Origin: Gonapodya sp. JEL0774
Lineage: Eukaryota; Monoblepharomycota; Monoblepharidomycetes; Monoblepharidales; Gonapodyaceae
Assembly (NCBI GenBank): GCA_027604505.1
Contig: JADIIX010000058.1
Location: 1 to 64,000 of the forward strand
DNA length: 64,000 nucleotides
Reading direction: 5' to 3'
Shown: positions 46,501 through 58,565 of the stretch, one piece after another
How positions within the stretch are numbered: position 1 is the first letter of the stretch
Layout of the letters: each line of letters begins with the position of its first letter
Made by a program: the position numbers and the translations under genes
Notes under the pieces: model-generated
The model's input: the letters and a program-made list of their open reading frames with translations, nothing else
What the model was told of the DNA's origin: nothing
Databases searched by the model: none

Positions 46501-47378
46501 CGCCATCATTGCTGCCTTGAACAAACTTCCTTCAACCCGTCATCCGAGTGATTCCAACCGCAAAGTCGTCGATGCGTGGACACAGCAGGATCCTACTACG
46601 GGCTCAGTGCGACTCTTTGTTTCCGTGCACTCCGAATTTATTGAAGGTATGCGCCCTGCTGTTTCCACTCTCTCTGAATCCAGCCTCAGATCACCTCGAA
46701 CGCCCCATAAATCAGTCCAAATGAATTTGAGCAAGAGTTTTGACAGACTGTTTGTAATTGTGCCTGCAAGGGAAGGGTCTGAGTGAGTCCGTTTTTGCCT
46801 ATCAACGTTACCATCACTCAATAGTTACAATTTCATCCCCAGCGCACAAAAAGCTGGCTCTCGATTCGAAATCCTAAATGATCAACTCACCGTTCGACCT
46901 TGGTCTCCCAATGCGTGGCGAAATGCCCTGGAACAGGGCGCAACTCCCGCGGCCATGTCTTCCATGCAACCAACGCAAGTTGCGCTTGCGCAACCTGAAT
47001 TAGTGTCGCAGGGCATGGTACCTGTTGTGGGAGTGCTTCCTACACCTTACGTCCAACCCGTCCAACCTGTTGTGGTTCCAAATGTACTTGTGCCTCCTGG
47101 GATGGATCCTGCCGAAGCGGCACGCCGAAAGGGAGAACTGGGACTGGTATGTTCAAAGATTCTATGTTCACTTCTATTGAAGGACAACATTGACTGGCAA
47201 TTTGCAGAATGACCTTCAAAATGCGAAGGTTCTCGCACTTTCCACGCAAACTAAGCTCAACTACAATTACGCATGTCAATGCTTGATAGAGACGGAGTGG
47301 GACTTTGATCGGGCGGTGGTAGCTTTCAGCGCCGTTCAAGCACAGTTGCCACCAGATGCATATTTACCACTACAGTAA
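43583..47378 (+). CDS. MEX67: mRNA export receptor NXF1/Mex67 (TAP)
   Basis: Exons 43583-43878, 44462-44615, 45049-45528, 45641-46128, 46189-46782, 46843-47146 and 47208-47378 join in consistent phases, about 828 residues. Domains in order: an RGG-rich N-terminus (about 1-100), an RRM-like fold starting VTGWSPSPEATRQQLIAFI, leucine-rich repeats (SLALNSNRLNSLDPF, LSLENNHLNSLGALEAI, LRELRLRGNPV), an NTF2-like domain (VEDFLSKFFPLFDNNRQEL to FDRLFVIVPAREGS) and a C-terminal UBA-like TAP-C domain (LALSTQTKLNYNYACQCL). NXF1/Mex67 pairs with NXT1/Mtr2 and carries mRNPs through the nuclear pore. Introns 1 (583 nt) and 2 (433 nt, with the N gap) are large. An upstream in-frame ATG at 43547 is possible. 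Convergent with AKTIP. Confidence 0.93.
44706..44715. other. Assembly gap (10 N) in a G/C-homopolymer region
   Basis: Ten N lie inside MEX67 intron 2. The left flank is a run of G (about 44658-44700) and the right flank a run of C (44716-44790), consistent with a sequencing dropout. The true gap size is unknown. Confidence 0.95.
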
Positions 47379-47484
47379 CGATTCACATTGAGGCGGGCTG
47401 GATGAAACACTGAAATTTCGCAAAAACATCTTTTAATCGCATGAATATCTCCTTTCAACACTTAAGCAAAATACATATAAACTA

Positions 47485-48964
47485 TTATCGTGTCTCTACT
47501 TTGGCTCTCTCACCCGCACTTATCACATCTTTAATTACACTGCTTAACACCTCCCACCGCGCATCTTCCCCCGCTAAGGGATCGTAATTTTCCACAAGTT
47601 TTCGCCCAGCAGCGTCAAGGAGTGATGTTTGCAGGTTCCGCAGATGGAAAGGAGGTCCCAGGTCCGAGCACATCGCCGTGTGTCGTGAAGACTCTCCAGT
47701 TTCCCTTCCGCCATTGGTGGTAGATCGAATTGTCTCGGAAGCTGCACTGGTAGCAAGAGCAGTGTTGGATCCGGAACGAGACGGTCCCGACTTGGGAGTA
47801 GATCCCGGAGTAAAAGTGTCATCAAACAGAATTTGATTGGAGGATGAGGCAAGGGCCTGCTTGCGGGCAAGAATAATGAAGAGGGGACGCTCTACGAGGA
47901 ACCTGAGTTGTTAGTTGAATGCCATATTCAGTAAGAAATAGTACAACCATTCCCGCATGTTTCCGTACGAAACCCACATTTTCGCAGCATCTGAGTTGGC
48001 CCACCCCGACTTCCAGATGCCTTCCTCCACAAGTGTGTCCTGTGTAATTCTAGATGTTCCAGCTGTCACGTTCAATGGATGGGAAGTTCCGCCTGGCACG
48101 TTTGGAGGTGCTGTTGCACCGCCGCTCGTGGAAATACAGTTTCCTTCCGCTAAACCCAAAATTTGCGCAAGCTCCGCCTCATCAAATGCAGCTCGTACAA
48201 AGCGGACCACACGGTGAATAGGGACATTGCGAGTCTGACGGTCTGCGGTTGGTACTGTTGTTGATGGCGTCGAGGACTTGGGGCCTCCTACCGTCGAAGC
48301 TGATACGGGTGATTGAACTTGATTCGAGTCACACCGTCGCCGCGCGGCAAAATAGGGTTCCATGAGACTGAGGTCAAATTTACCAGAGATTGGTGTCACT
48401 AGAGGGTGGAAAACGTCGGATTGGAAGTGGACGGCAGGGAGGAGAGATTCGGGTGGATTTTGAGAGGATGCGTGGTCAGGTGCGAAAGGAGATGAACGGG
48501 TAGTGGCAGTGACCGGAGAACTTGGCGAGGGTATTGATATCGAAAAGCGGAACACCGCATCTTTGAATGGCCCAGACGAAAGGAATAGGAGGCCATACCA
48601 CAAGGATACATCTTCTGATGTGGGAAGTAGGTAGACCCCTCGTGAGGCGTGACGTGGATCGGCCAGATGCTTGCTGGAGTAGATCATGAGGAAAGTCAGA
48701 AAGTTTAGAATTTGAGACTGCTGCATCCAAAAGGTGTCGTGCCCACCATGAATGCATTGTAGAAACTTCATCCTAACTCACTACTCGAGCATTATTTCAA
48801 AGCGTCGCACAAACTGTGCATAGAGGCGTTCCGCCTGGTCCGTTGGAGTCAGCACGCGGGTGCGCGACGATGAGAGACCAACATTGGCTCACCGCTGCTC
48901 TCCGCCGTGCAGCATCTACACTACGGTTGTTGGTTCGCGCCTCTTCTCGATTATAGCCGCTCAT
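47485..48964 (-). CDS. AKTIP: AKTIP/FTS-like ubiquitin-conjugating enzyme variant
   Basis: Start MSGYNREEARTNN at 48964; exon 1 ends before GTGAGC near 48890. Then come AERLYAQFVRRFEIML (about 48840-48785), a large exon ending at 47948 and a last exon 47902-47485. The E2-like core is recognisable: FLTFLMIYSSKHL, RGVYLLPTSEDVSLWYG, FLSSGPFKDAVFRFSISIP, a Ser/Pro insert, VFHPLVTPISGKFDLS and VVRFVRAAFDEAELAQIL. As in AKTIP/FTS the catalytic cysteine region is absent, so it should not conjugate ubiquitin. In animals and fungi FTS joins Hook and FHIP to link endosomes to dynein. The last intron (45 nt) splices TG|G to REWFLVERPLF. The second junction (after FEIML) is unresolved in phase. A Ser/Thr-rich spacer precedes a helical C-terminus. 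Confidence 0.78.
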
Positions 48965-49233
48965 CCTGGACGGTTAAATCAATTCAAATAAGTTGGCTGG
49001 TTATCCTTTCTGGTGCTGTGGTCGAACAGACAACCCCTTGGGTAGTGACACAAAAACTATTGCCCGCATATTGCCCTTCATAATTGTTACAGTTCCCAAA
49101 GGCTGCAGCTAGTGTAGTCATGACCATCACTTGCACATTGTATTTCCAGTCCGTGCGTGAACCAGGATTATTATGTAATCAGTTGAATACGATGGAACAA
49201 GGATGTATGTAGTAATTTATGTTTCTTGATTCT

Positions 49234-52200
49234 CTACCGCCGACCCCAGTTCCAAGCTTTCCTCCGTGCCTCCTCACAAGACCTTCGAAGCTCTTCGACG
49301 TACTCTTCCAGTTCCTCAAACTCCTCTTCCGTCAGACGCTTTGTGTTGGGGATCCATCTATCCCAGTCTGGAGCTACATGAGCTACCACGCGATCCAGGA
49401 AAGTGACGCGTCTCTCGCCTGACCTACTGGCTGCCACAGTTTCTGTCTCTTCAACGGACGCCGAAAATGCCAGACCATACACAGTTCTTCGCCGTTCTGC
49501 ACCACCTTTAGCCTTTTTGAGCAGCGATCTTTTAGGTCGGGAGTCTTTCCCAGGCGGGACTTTCGGTACTTCCAACCACTTCTGTCCGATTTGAAGTACA
49601 TTGATAGCGTCACTTACAACTTCGCCTGGCGGTGGACGCTGCTCTTTGGGCATACGAGGTCGAAACCTTTCCTTCACAGTTCCCGTTGCAGATCCATCTC
49701 GGCGTTCTACTGATGTCTCCTTGGTGTATCGTTCACGACGCGAATCTCGGATGGCAAACGGTTCATCAGGATTCGATCCCTGTTGCAACGAGGACTCCAG
49801 AGAAACGCGTGTCCGCGATGACGAGCGGGATCTCGAGGCATCATGACTGCGGCGTCCAGATCCATCACGACGACGTTCAGAAGAACTTCTTCTCCCTCCT
49901 TGCCGCCCATCCCAGATCTCAATCTTGGTATTGGGAGGGTATTCCGAGTCGGAAAACTCAGTTGATTCAGACAATCTCGGGGTTGGAGAGTGGGATATAT
50001 GCTCCACAGGGGACTGCGACTGCGAGCTGCGGTCGGAATAAGTTGGCGAGGGTGAGAGAGTCGCACGATCAGAGGTTGACAGTGATCCATGACGAGAGGA
50101 GCGACGTCTACCGGCTCTGAGTGGCATAATCGTGGAGAATTCCCGGTCGGGGGGGGGAGGAGGTACAGGTTCAACTGGAGGGAGTGGGTCTTGGTCCACC
50201 GCGGCCGGTATTGGTGGAGCGATCTTGTTCATATCTACGCCTCCCTCCAACACAGATCCTAGAGCACGAGCAACCTCTCCATCCTCAAGAGCCCGACTGA
50301 CCTTCCGACCCAGGCCTTGCTTGCCCGGCTTTCGTGGAGGTGTGGGCGGGGTCAGCGTGAACGCCGCTTCGGAGGAAATCGACCCACGTGGAGCTCTTTC
50401 ACTCTGACTAGGCTCGAAATCCGGGTGCAGTATCAAAGCAGTCTGTCGCAACGTATCGTCCATGGCGGTGTGTTGACGATCGGCATCGCGTCCACGTCTT
50501 CGGCGTTCTCGTTGCGCAGGAGACTTTGCAGCTGATTCTGAGAGTGAACGAGTGTGGGCAGCCGCAGCGGCTGATCGGACTCGACTTCGGTTACTCCGAC
50601 TCGGTGGAGTAGGTGGGTTGGTTGTGAGTGCATTCGTATCAGCTTCGGAGATCAAAGGGGGCAGATCTTTGTTGTACATTATTGGTGCCTGGTTTTGGGT
50701 TTGCGAGTGGTCCTCTAACCTGTTCGTCTTAACAGAGCTTGATGTAAGTGCTTTGCTCAGCTCCATCACGTTTTCAAGCGTGTTGCTCCTTAAATCCCGA
50801 TTGTCGCGAGGAAGAGTAGAGTTTAAACGTGACGTAAGCGGTGGGGTTGGACCTTGGAAGGATGGTTCTGATTGTCGCAACTCCTCCGGATCCAAGGACA
50901 ACTCTATCACCATCTCGTGACTAGCCGGGACTCTCACTCTCTTCATTGATTGGTCTCGCAGAGCCCCGTGCTGTTGCATCCCTGTCAATTCTGTAATGGA
51001 TTGCCCTCGTGCTCCAGGCAAATGCGCTATCAACAGCGGTGTATTCATCCCATCCACCCCAAGCTGAGGATCTAACAGTTCGCCTGTCACTCCAGTAACG
51101 CGAGGATTCTCCCATTCCGAAGAGCTCTGCGGGCATTTGGGCATCTGTTTGGCGTTGTCGGATTCCTCATCACGACTCATCGACTGGAGCTGTTTCTCTT
51201 CTTCGGACAGTCTGTACACCGACGCTGAGTTAACAGACAGAGTTGTGGTTAGTACAGGCAATTTCAAAGCTCTGTGAAATGAACTCAAAACTCACTGGTA
51301 CTAGACTCAACCTGGTGGCTTAGATTCTTAGTGACCATCGTGATCCCGCCCACTATGGTGCCTTTCTCATCTCCATCATCGTGGACTTCTTTTGCTGTTC
51401 GTTCTTCGCACAAGTTCGGACGTACTGTAGTCGGATTTGCATGAAACACAGTTTGAACGCGTTCCATGCTCTCATCAAGAGTATTTTCTGTTGTTTGTGT
51501 CCACGTAGCCCCGGTCGTGGAGGTAGACGTCACATCCTTGTCAATTTCAGACGACGCTTTTTCTGTTAATGATGTCGCCCCCATGACTGTGTTGTCCTCT
51601 ATCTCTGCTACCGGGGGTGCACCAGCCAATTGCTCACCAGAACACACTTCAGTTTTTCCAGTCACTGCAATACTCCAGTCTCGTTTTTCGATTCCAAATG
51701 CCCCCGGGATCGAGTTCTCTTCCTTCGAGGCATCTGCTATACACCATTTGAACTCTTCTTCGTCAGGCCGATCCAATTGGCAAATGTCGTCAAAAGAACC
51801 CCTGTCAGTCTCTTGCAGCGGGTTTGTGTTGTCACCCGATAAAAATGGCCTTCCCTCGCTTTTCAAGTCATCCGAGTAAGATCCTGGAGGATCAAAAACT
51901 GTTGATACCTTTAACTTGTATGCTTGTTCACCAAGAACCTCTTTCACTTCCACTCCCTCCGAGATGAGCGTTCCAACAATTTCGTTCTTACTCTCGCCTC
52001 CACTGTTAATCGTTGAAGTGACGCTTCCGGCAACTTTCCAACCAACCGCAGGTCTCGCTTTCGCTGCCAGCATAACCGACACTGAGGAAGCACTCGGCAC
52101 CATTCCCACCACATCTGTCTCCGTTGAGGAATACTTCTTTGGAGGTGAAGGAGGTGTAGGGGAAGACAGCGCTGGCGGGGGTGAGCGATTTGGTGGCGGA

Positions 52201-55200
52201 ACCAGATATGGCGCACGAGTTGGTAGGAACGACGGTTTCCAGAGACTTGCATTGCGTGGTGGGACAGTTGTGGAAAGAGTTACCGGAGATGCCGATTGGT
52301 TACTCCACAAATCAGTGGCAGCTGCTCCCAGATAGCTCGTACTGAATGTCAAGTTCGATTGTGTAGGAATGCCTAAACCAGAACCATATGCCAATCCCGG
52401 ACCAGCACCGGGGGAAGGACCGCGTTTCGGTGACGGCACCTCACCCCATCCGGTTACAGCCAGTTTTCCTCCAGCAGCTACAGCAAATACAGCTCTCGCT
52501 AAATCGGGATCTATTCCCAGATCCATATCCTCTGAGGGTCTGGGTGGCGGGGACACAGACCTCGCATTCGCCCCAAAACCTGAGATGTTCCGATTTCTAG
52601 GCGGTGTGGACGTCGCCCTCACACGCATGGAGATTGATCGTATGCTCCGCATACTTGGTGACTCTCGCATTCCAACCAATGGGACGCCGGCAGGGCTTCC
52701 GGGCATGCCATCCCATTTGTCCTTTGCCCGTCCAATCCTTCCCAAACTCGGCACCCTCTTCCCACCTCCTTCCTCGCCTGTTCCATCAAGTGCTCTCAGT
52801 GCTGCCAAAGCAACTAGCAGCGGAGAAGACGGCCGGGCTGGTGATGTGGGCGAGGGTGGTTGAGGGGCACGAGCGGAGGCTGCTGCTACTCGCCAAAGCT
52901 CGTCTATATCGAGCCGAAACGACGAATTAGATCGACGAGGGCCGGTTACTGGGGACAATGGTGGTGCAGCAGCGGTCAGTGCGGCAGCATGAGGGTTCCC
53001 GGAGCTTCCCGGTGCCCAACTTCGTGTCAGAGCCTCCTCCACTCTGTCATCAACTGGCCACTCCCCTCTCCAGTCGATTCCGTATGTACCACCACCAATC
53101 CTCACATATTCAGAGCTCGGTCTCGGCTTGCTTCCTCCGAGTGTGTTTCGATCACCACCTGCTGCGCGGCCTGTCCTGTCCCGCACCCCTGTTCTCATTC
53201 GTGGTTGCAAGCCCCCTAAGAGCGGCAAATCGAGTTCTGCGACCTCCATCTCAGCTGGCGAGCTGGACTGTACAGCTGATACGACTTTGGTAAGAAGGTT
53301 GCTGGTGTTTGCAACGTTAAACTGTGGTGGTGGCGGGGACTCAGGTGCAGCTTTATCTGAGGGCCTGAATTGAGAAGAATCCGGTGCCTTGTCATATTGG
53401 AGGGCACTCCCATAACCGATAAAAGCACCCGATGTGTCACGCTCAACCTGTGTGGGATCTACAAACTCAGTCGCAAGGTACTGAGAGGCGCCACCGTGCA
53501 CTTGCTGTACTGTGTTGACTGGTGGAGATGTGGCTCTTGGCCTTCCACCATTGCTGCGCCTTCCGAGACTTTGCATGAACCAATTCTGAGATGGTCTCGG
53601 TGGTGGCGGTCTTTGTGACAATGTTGAGCCACTCGCTCCAAGAGGTGAACCAGCTGCAGATGATGTAACAGAAATGGAATTGCGAGGAGAGGCAGGGGGG
53701 CTCGAGAAGAATGGAATCGTAAGTCCCCCACCACCTCCCAGTGTGGGTGCTGCACCCCCACCAAACCCCGGGAGGGTAGTCACTGCGGGTGCGAGGATTG
53801 TTGACCCACTGCCCAGTCCCATGTTGTTCTGCGCACCGCCCACTACGAATCCCGTACCAATAACTGGTGGAGGCGAGGACAAAGCTCGGGTAGGTGAGAC
53901 TGTCCGACCCCGACCGGTCGGGCTGAGTGCTCGAAGCAAGGCAGTACCCGCAAAGGCTGAGCGGTTGGTGTTCGCGTCAGAAGCAGAGCTCGAGGCCAGC
54001 AGACTGGAGGATAATAATGTGCTGTCGCGCTCTACTGGCAATGCGGATAATGTCCTTCCATTTCCTGACCTTCCCCTTGTCACAGGCTCTGGCGACAGCA
54101 ACTTTCTCCTATCGCCACTTCTTTCTTGATCGCGTTGCTGCTCAAACCCTGTCTGTGAAGGCTTGTGCGGGGATGGCACACGTCGGCGAGGCCATCCAGG
54201 ACGTGATACTCTTCGCTGTTCCCCGGTGGCATCGCTACCAGGGATCGGTGAAGTCGGATTAGAGTCTGATTTGTGAGATGACGGTGGCACTTGAATTTGG
54301 CGATTTAAGCCTTGCGCGGGGGGAGTGGGCGAGGTTGGCATCGAACCGTCGGACGAGGATGACCGTGAATGGGAGAGCGATACCGACGTAGAGGCCGCTG
54401 CTGAAGTACTCGATTCCGCTGGAGAAAGAGACAGTGATACGGATTGCGCATGGCTATGAACGTAACCCCGTGCTGGTGCAGACCCTACTCCTGAATCGGA
54501 CGACGATTTTGTGGTAGGAGAGGCAGACAGAAGACTCGACGGCGTTGAGGGACCTTCCCCATTTGACGTAACACCTTGTCGCGGTGGCGAAATTGAAGCC
54601 AGAGATGCAGTACCCGACCGTTCAGATGGTGGATCAAGCTGAGGAACAGGGGGGGGTTCAGATGAATTGAGATGTACCCCAGATACAAGTACTGCAGTGA
54701 CAGGAGGTGAGAGTCCTCGCGCCGTGATAATAGAAGGAGGTGATGAGGATCCAGTGGAAGAGGCAAGGGACAAGGAGAGTGATCGTAATGAAGACGTCCT
54801 CGAGTGGGCTGCAGAACGACTGCGGTGGTGGGAAGGGTGGGAAGATCCAGCCGAGAACGCGGTGGCTGGAGTAGCTGTGCTCAACGCTGGAAAACTCGCC
54901 AGTGTGGTAACGGTGAAGTTAGGGGGTGGCGTTGCGGTGGCTAGGGATAGGGTTCATTTATTAGCGATGATGCACTCTTGTACCATGTCGAGTCCCATCA
55001 CAAATCTCTGCACAGGTGACATCATGCCTTCAAACTGCGTGCTTCAACACCATGACAACCTTCAGGCGACCATCTTCTTTTTTTCGATGCAATCCACTCA
55101 CATGAGCCGTCCTGTTGTACGTCTGCATGATACATTATCCCACCACGACCACCTTGCACCCCACCGATGCCGTGACCAATTAATCCACCGACACCGTCCC

Positions 55201-56530
55201 GATGTCTGGAGTCTGGGCTGGTTGACGTCGATGCTCTGAATGATTCTGTTGAGGTTGCGGTGAGCGGGGGTGAAAGGGGTGCCGCAGGGTAATAAGAATA
55301 ATTTGATGCAGGAGCGGTGTTCCATGAAGAAGATAAAGGAGTTGGAGAAATGAGCGACGGACTTTGAGAGGTAGAGGAGGATGCAACAGAAGAGGTCGCC
55401 GGGAAAGACGAAGTGTTATCATGACCACGGGTGCTGTCGACAGTCGGGGATCGACCCCCAGCAGTCCTACTCGAAGGAACTATATCATCAAGGCCCACTG
55501 GAGAGAGAGAGTACAAAGTTGGTGAAATAGTGGAGTGTGTGGAGGAATAGTTTTGGAGTGGGGTTGTCGAAACTGGTATCGGCAAGAATGGATTTGCCTG
55601 TGTGTCCCGAACACCTGCAGCAAAACTGGAGTTTTGCGGAGACGGTGCAGCGGCCAGTTTGTGCGAAACAATTTTAAAAACAGGTGAACCGAATGACGTT
55701 GGAGTCGGGAAGGGGAGGGTAGATCCAGTCGGAGTGCGAGTCGGTTTGTGGTTGTGGTGATGAGATGAATGGGATTGGCTGTAATTGCTGGTGACAGCAT
55801 GGACATCGTCAGGTGTTGGTGACTGCGGAAGCACTGAAGCATGTCCTGTACTGGAAACAGAAGCGGATGCCGAAGACAGAGTGTTTTGCGGCAGAGTGGA
55901 GTCCGTGCTGTAGGAGTTGCGCGGGTGCGGTGATGCACCGCCAAGAACAGTACTTTTGACTACGACTACACGGGAGGGCAGACCGGAGGACAAAGCGTGG
56001 TTGGATGTGGAGGTATTTGACGTTTGTTGACTGAGGGTGATGGAGTCATGTGAAGTCAAAGGGATGCAGAGACCACGAGCTATTGTTCAAAGAAGTGGGT
56101 AGGAAGCGGATTAGAGTATACCAGTGATAGCGCACAATATTCGAGCAATAGTTCGGAATGGCCGTGTCATATGTTTGTCGTTCGAAGGTTTTCCGTTGTG
56201 AGCGCAAAGAATGCGATGAACGTGCAATACCAACGCGGAAGGCAATGCGCAAATTTAGCGAGAGATTGTGAAGGTATTCAACAGTAAATTTGAAGAATGA
56301 TACAGAAAGTCCGATTCCAGAACGTGTAGGAGTCCAAATCCGTTTGATTCGCACTCTGCCTTCACAACATCCTTGAACACTTTTCTCCACTTCTCAAACT
56401 CACCGTTTGCATCGCACCCTTTCATCATTTCATCTCTCGATGTTTCCATCCCATCCGCTCCTAATCTTGCACCAAGTCCAACAGTAAGTCCCAGTCCAAC
56501 GAGCCCCCCACTACCTTCAGCTGGACTCAT
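49234..56530 (-). CDS. Very large Ser/Pro-rich protein of unknown function
   Basis: Exons 56530-56404, 56079-55102, 54940-51296 and 51224-49234 keep phase 1 at all three introns and give 2,246 residues. The protein is almost entirely low-complexity (Ser, Pro, Thr, Gly) with short basic patches and polyproline (PVEPVPPPPPD). Near the C-terminus a conserved-looking segment (AINVLQIGQKWLEVPKVPPG) is followed by a charged helix FEELEEYVEELRRSCEEARR that ends the protein. No enzymatic domain was found. It looks like a scaffold or signalling/polarity protein, but this is a guess. Alternatively the first two exons form a separate gene: a different acceptor would give the short end RFVMGLDMVQECIIANK. 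Confidence 0.6.
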
Positions 56531-57033
56531 TTGCAGCTTCAGGTTTTTGGATAAAGTTTTTTAGCGTGTCTGCTCAGATCTCTCAGCAACCTGATAGAGC
56601 TCGTCCAAATCTCTCGTGGAATGGCGACAACCCCCAAAGCCCTTCCGAGGTGATTCTCCAACAGTTTTCCACTTGAGTAGTGGAAGGATTTGTCAATCAG
56701 CTCACGGAATTCGTCGATGTTCCAGTCAAATCGGTCACCCTCACCTTTCACTCAACAGCGCTCCTATGTCCCAATGTCCCCCGCCTTGGACCGCAACACG
56801 CTGAATCGTTGATGCACTTTCGTACAAAATGTTGACTTCCGCGCGTGACACAGGAAGCAGGTAAAACAATGGGAAACTGTTGCGGCGGGCCCCTTCAGTT
56901 CCCAACTTGCCCCGAAATGGTAAAATGTGACACTGCCTGAGCAACCCTGCCTTCGCTGATCTGCAAATATTACCTTTCCTTTTCCACACCACCTTCATTT
57001 CTCAGCATCCATCCCGGCTAACACACTTCGTAT
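56531..57033. other. Divergent 5' region with unexplained minus-strand frames
   Basis: Between the large Ser/Pro-rich gene and the globin-like gene. Minus-strand frames encode plausible peptides (VNILYESASTIQRVAVQGG, LLENHLGRALGVVAIPREIW) with a GTGAGG donor between them, but they do not join in phase. They may be extra 5' exons of the minus gene or a small unrecognised gene. Confidence 0.3.
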
Positions 57034-58435
57034 ATGACGGAAAGTCAGTTGGACTCGGTACTGGCTGCCTCCCACAAATCGACGAACTCGCAAATACTGG
57101 CACCAATTCACACCTCTCGAATGCTCCCATCCACTCTATCACCCGAAAGTTGTCCAGCTGATTCGAACACTACCAGATCCTCCTCACCTTCTCTGATGGG
57201 TGCTCTCACCACACAACTGGAGGACGAATCAATCGCACGAAGCGAGGAGGAGTTTGGCGCACCTGCTACAATGCACTTGCGAGCCGACAGTCACGTGTCG
57301 GTTTTGAGCACATCCGGTACCAAAAAGGTAGTGGGTAGTACGCCGACATTGACGGACTTTATGACCAGCGGGAAGAATCGGCGGAGTTCTACCCCATCGA
57401 TTGACGACGAGCTGAAGCAGGCAATTGCAAAACAGGAGGGAAACAAAAAGAGAAGCATACTCTCTCTGCCCTTTCTCAGTTCCAGCAATGCTTTGAACGG
57501 GAGCGGTACCCTCCAAACTTCGTCGTCGCATCACGTTAAGGGTGACTCAAAATCCGTGGCTTCCACTTCCACGCCACCTTCGTCGAACGACTGGGCGTCA
57601 GTAGCAAATGAGAAGAAGCAGGGGAACTGGAGGGATCTGACCGTGGACGTCTCAACCGAAGACATGGAAATCGTTGTGCAGAGCTGGAAAGATATGTCCC
57701 GATCTGGTCAATTAAAACGATTTGGGGTGCGTCTGACTGCTCAAGCGTTGTTCTTCTGTACTTCGCGTCCGTGGTACGTGACCACCATGATATCCCCAGG
57801 AGCTTGTCCTCGAGTGTCTGCTGTCCCAGAACCCCGCCTACGTGCAACATATCCCGGATCCCTCCCTCTCCCCGCTGCCTCTCATTTTCTCTCGCATTGT
57901 AGAAGGCACGGGTGATCTTTTAGCGGGAAAGGATCGAAAGGGCATTGTCGCGGAATTCCTATCAATGGGAAATAAGCATATGAACGGACCTGGTATTGGC
58001 CTAAAAGACTACAAGTGCGGAGTAGTAGCAGTGTGAGTGATGATGCTATTGTGGATGAAAGGGATAAGAAAAATGGATGAAGGATGGATAAGGCTTGGGA
58101 TGATCCACTGGCTTCGCACCCAGTTGGTGAGGGTTTGTGACTTCCCCAATTCACACACCACCCCCTCTCCCTCCCTTCCCCCCTCCCCCCCCACCACCAC
58201 CTCCCGATCCTCACATCCCTTGATTTCGACCAGCACCTACGCCCTTACTGACCTCTTCACACCTCAAACTAATCCCACTGGCCGTCGGTACATCCGTGCC
58301 TGGCAAATCCTTCTGCGGGAAACCTCAGCGATCATGCATAGGGGCGGTATGATGAGCGACGAGGATGTGAAGAAGATGAAGAAAGAGGTGGGGATCAGGG
58401 AAGAGGTGTGGGATGTGGAATGTGGGGTTCAGTGA
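57034..58435 (+). CDS. Globin-like protein with long disordered N-terminus
   Basis: Exons 57034-57777, 57815-58032 (or from 57800) and 58234-58435, about 387 residues. The first roughly 205 residues are Ser/Thr-rich. The globin fold then starts: TEDMEIVVQSWKDMSRSG (helix A), KRFGVRLTAQALFF (B), then an E/F region ending FLSMGNKHMNGPGIGLKDY. There, KH followed by an I-x-L-x-x-Y pattern matches the proximal-His region of flavohaemoglobin-like globins. Then come VVAVTYALTDLFTP (G) and RRYIRAWQILLRETSAIM (H). Haem binding through that His is inference. Intron 1 is unusually small: 37 nt if the acceptor is 57814, or 22 nt if 57799. No reductase domain follows. Possible roles are O2/NO sensing or scavenging. 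Confidence 0.68.
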
Positions 58436-58565
58436 GTGGGTGGGGGAGGAGGAGATGGGAAGATCTTGACGTCATATGTAGCCGCACTTCAACAACGCGC
58501 TGCAACAACAATGATTACTGTTTACGCCCTACAAATTCTGTGTTTTTCAATGACAATTGTTTGCA

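Noticed and set aside
53674-54129. Plus-strand frames opposite the large Ser/Pro-rich gene
   Set aside because: Antisense shadows of serine- and proline-rich codons without start context, introns or motifs.
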